From Chryseobacterium gleum (GTDB taxonomy: Bacteria; Bacteroidota; Bacteroidia; Flavobacteriales_D; Crocinitomicaceae): 34,202 nucleotides of DNA. The stretch is taken from the NCBI GenBank assembly GCA_945888595.1, contig CAMDAO010000018.1, positions 1 to 34,202 on the forward strand, given 5' to 3'. The translations under genes and the position numbers were made by a program. Numbering within the stretch: position 1 is the stretch's first letter; each line of letters starts with the position of its first letter. Below, one piece after another: positions 32,260 through 34,202 of this stretch. The notes beneath the pieces were generated by a model. That model did no database searches. It saw nothing but the letters and a program-made list of their open reading frames with translations, and was not told the DNA's origin.

Positions 32260-34002
32260 TTATTTTTCATGTTTCATTTTTTCAAGATATTCCTCTTTTG
32301 TCCAAGGTTTTTTATACACTCTTGTGAATACTAATTGATTTAAAGCATTAAAATAAAGGTTTCTAACTTCAGAATGTACAATTTCATAATCACCTGTATA
32401 CCAAAGAGGGATGATTGGAGGGTCTGCTATTAATACTTTTTCAGCTTGTGAAAAATAATTCATTTGATCTGAAAGTTTAGTTGATCTTTTCGCTAATTCA
32501 AATAGTTTGTCAAATTCAGGATTGTTATATTTTGACATGTTAAAAGTAAAAGCGGTTGACTTTTTCAACAAGACAGATTTAGCATAAAAATTAAAAAGAA
32601 AAGTTTCAGGACTGGGGTAATCTGCCACCCACCCAGTTCTAAACAATTCTCCTTTCCCCGAATTAGCGTCTCTTTGCAATTGATCAAATGTTGAACCATC
32701 TATATTTACGTTTATTCCTAAAACAGAAAATATCTGATTGGCAAACTCTTCGGCAACTCCAGAGTTAATGTCACTTATATTAAAACGTAGATTTATAGAT
32801 CCGAATCCAGCCCCGCCAGGATACCCCGCTTCAGCTAACAATTTTTTTGCTTTGTCAGGATTAAACGAATAAGAGACTGCTTTTATTCCTTCAAAATCGT
32901 AGCCTCTCAATGTGCTTGCAATAGGAGGAACAATGCCATAATAACCTAGCTCCGAATATTGATTTCGTAATACGTCTGAACCTATTTTTTCTCTGTCAAC
33001 CGCGTAGTTAAATGCTTGCCGAACTTTTACGTTTTTAAAGCGTTTATCATCCATGTTGAAAAAATAATAATTGGTAGTCAAAATAGGATTGTTTTGCAGC
33101 ATCAATAATGGCGGAGAAGAATTAAAATCAGAAATGCGACCTTCTAACATCTTTGCAATTCTGCTAGCAGGAAGACCGCAAATTAAATCTAATTTTTTCT
33201 CTTCAAAAAGACTTAACTGCTCCAATTTTCTATTTTCTAGAACATAAATAACACTATCTAAATAGGGCAGAGAACACCCTTTTTCGTCTGCTAAATAATA
33301 ATCTTCATTTTTTATTAAAATAATCGAATTCGTTGAACCTTTTCTATATTCTCTATACTTAAAAGGTCCAGTGCCAATCATATCTTGCTCCAAATGTGCT
33401 TCTTGGATTTTACTAGAATTAATAGCACATGAAATATTTGACAACTTACACAAGAAATTGTTGTCTTTTTCTGTTAATTTAAATATAACTTTATCTCCTT
33501 TTATAGTCAAACCGTTGATATTGTCTTTTTTATTTTCAAAAAAATCTTGAGCACCTTCTAAATATTGTTCAAAAACAAAAGCATAAGCTGTTCCAGCCAA
33601 TCCTGTTTCGCCTTTTGAACATATTAATTCAATCGTTTTTTTAACATCATTAACCGTTAATATTCTATCTTCATCAGATACAAAAACATCATGGGGATGA
33701 AAAAGTATATCGTTTCTGATTCGAAATTCATAGGTTAAACCGTCGGGACTTATTTTCCATGATTTTGCAATTCTAGGCATAACCGTTAAGTCTTTAGGGT
33801 CCAAAGAAACTAATCCCTCCATCACCTGACTTAGAACATCTGCAGAATAAATATCATCCACATTTCTGGAAATAAAAGTCGCGGGTTCATTGTCTAAAGC
33901 GATGTGAATAGACCCCCCTGAAAATTCAAAAAGAGGATTCTCCCCCCGATTACATGAGTATAAAGTTGCTGTCAAGCATAGAAAACTCCAAAATAATTTC
34001 AT
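32260..34002 (-). CDS. Peptide/oligopeptide ABC transporter substrate-binding lipoprotein (SBP family 5)
   Basis: 580 residues. The lipoprotein signal ends in LYSC with the acylated cysteine at 17. The mature part is family 5 solute-binding protein (OppA/DppA-like): IHIALDNEPATFISRNVDDI, VMEGLVSLDP, the DGLTYEFRIRNDILFHPHD segment typical of the family, VRQAFNYAVDREKIGSDVLR, and the late VSWVADYPSPETF-like segment GWVADYPSPETFLFNFY. Such proteins bind short peptides or related ligands. No permease or ATPase gene is adjacent; the neighbour is a TonB receptor, so it may work as an orphan binding protein or with a distant transporter. The start is 200 bases from the window edge. Confidence 0.94.
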   Translation of the reverse strand: MKLFWSFLCLTATLYSCNRGENPLFEFSGGSIHIALDNEPATFISRNVDDIYSADVLSQVMEGLVSLDPKDLTVMPRIAKSWKISPDGLTYEFRIRNDILFHPHDVFVSDEDRILTVNDVKKTIELICSKGETGLAGTAYAFVFEQYLEGAQDFFENKKDNINGLTIKGDKVIFKLTEKDNNFLCKLSNISCAINSSKIQEAHLEQDMIGTGPFKYREYRKGSTNSIILIKNEDYYLADEKGCSLPYLDSVIYVLENRKLEQLSLFEEKKLDLICGLPASRIAKMLEGRISDFNSSPPLLMLQNNPILTTNYYFFNMDDKRFKNVKVRQAFNYAVDREKIGSDVLRNQYSELGYYGIVPPIASTLRGYDFEGIKAVSYSFNPDKAKKLLAEAGYPGGAGFGSINLRFNISDINSGVAEEFANQIFSVLGINVNIDGSTFDQLQRDANSGKGELFRTGWVADYPSPETFLFNFYAKSVLLKKSTAFTFNMSKYNNPEFDKLFELAKRSTKLSDQMNYFSQAEKVLIADPPIIPLWYTGDYEIVHSEVRNLYFNALNQLVFTRVYKKPWTKEEYLEKMKHEK

Positions 34003-34171
34003 ATTAAATGCCTTATTTAAACGACAAGTTTAAGAATAATCTCGTAACTAATCAGTTTTTCCCAAAATAAAGCAATTTTAAAAAAGCGAATTCCCTTCTT
34101 AATATAAGGTTTTTTCCTACATCAAATTATGAAGGCAGCAAAATGGCAATTTTTTAATAATGAAGATTGGG

Positions 34172-34179
34172 TAAATTTG
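34172..34179 (+). promoter_or_regulatory. Possible -7 element of a gene beyond the right edge
   Basis: TAAATTTG matches TAnnTTTG on the plus strand, 23 bases before the window ends in a T-rich run. It may serve a gene outside the window, divergent from the binding-protein gene. No -33 TTG at normal spacing; weak. Confidence 0.25.
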
Positions 34180-34202
34180 TAATTTTTTTCTTTCTTTTTT
34201 TT

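Noticed and set aside
34129-34182. 17-residue open frame starting MKAAKWQFF near the right edge
   Set aside because: Too short to support, no homology recognised, and the only promoter-like box overlaps its end.

Overview
The window looks like a chromosomal segment of a low-GC member of the Bacteroidota, most likely Flavobacteriales (a Fluviicola/Crocinitomicaceae-like relative is my guess, not something the sequence proves). The grounds are the AT-rich sequence, A/T-rich leaders without clear Shine-Dalgarno sites, promoter elements of the Bacteroidota type (TTG, about 19-22 bases, TAnnTTTG), and typical families: the tdk-murF pair, DUF4286 beside rsmA, a TonB receptor with a carboxypeptidase-like N-terminal domain, and a very large alpha-2-macroglobulin.

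Layout. 1-1012 (minus): thymidine kinase followed by the start of MurF, which runs off the left edge. 1192-3631 (plus): an unrecognised very acidic protein whose end overlaps a secreted M28 metallopeptidase gene, closed by a hairpin shared with the opposite strand. 3774-4860 (minus): three tandem, different, short SSB-like proteins. 4861-5374 holds no gene. 5375-7875 (plus): NYN/OST-HTH putative ribonuclease, riboflavin synthase, a REP-associated tyrosine transposase whose reading frame contains a perfect 40-bp palindrome and a 9-bp tandem repeat, and YraN. 8066-12674 (plus): M1 aminopeptidase lipoprotein, Bcp peroxiredoxin and RecA, the last closed by a clear terminator. 12891-17162: a DMT-family exporter and a 1105-residue membrane PAS/GAF histidine kinase without a receiver domain. 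17235-23541: a small two-helix membrane protein and a 1964-residue alpha-2-macroglobulin with a C-x-E-Q thioester motif. 23591-26421: YdeI-like protein, FtsE, DUF4286, RsmA and a 60-residue membrane protein. 26511-28790: IspD, MetF and an exported unknown. 28846-34002 (minus): peptide-binding lipoprotein, TonB-dependent receptor and DUF3108 protein, probably one transcription unit ending at a bidirectional terminator.

Most of the window is housekeeping: nucleotide salvage, cell wall, riboflavin, isoprenoid, folate, ribosome maturation, recombination and peroxide defence. A cell-envelope layer overlies this: two exported peptidases, the macroglobulin, and the receptor/binding-protein cluster. 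No phage, plasmid, CRISPR, tRNA or rRNA was seen. I did not find a convincing new multi-gene system. The best candidates for a second look are the palindrome inside the transposase gene, the three-SSB array, the acidic protein coupled to the M28 peptidase, and the macroglobulin without an adjacent penicillin-binding protein.
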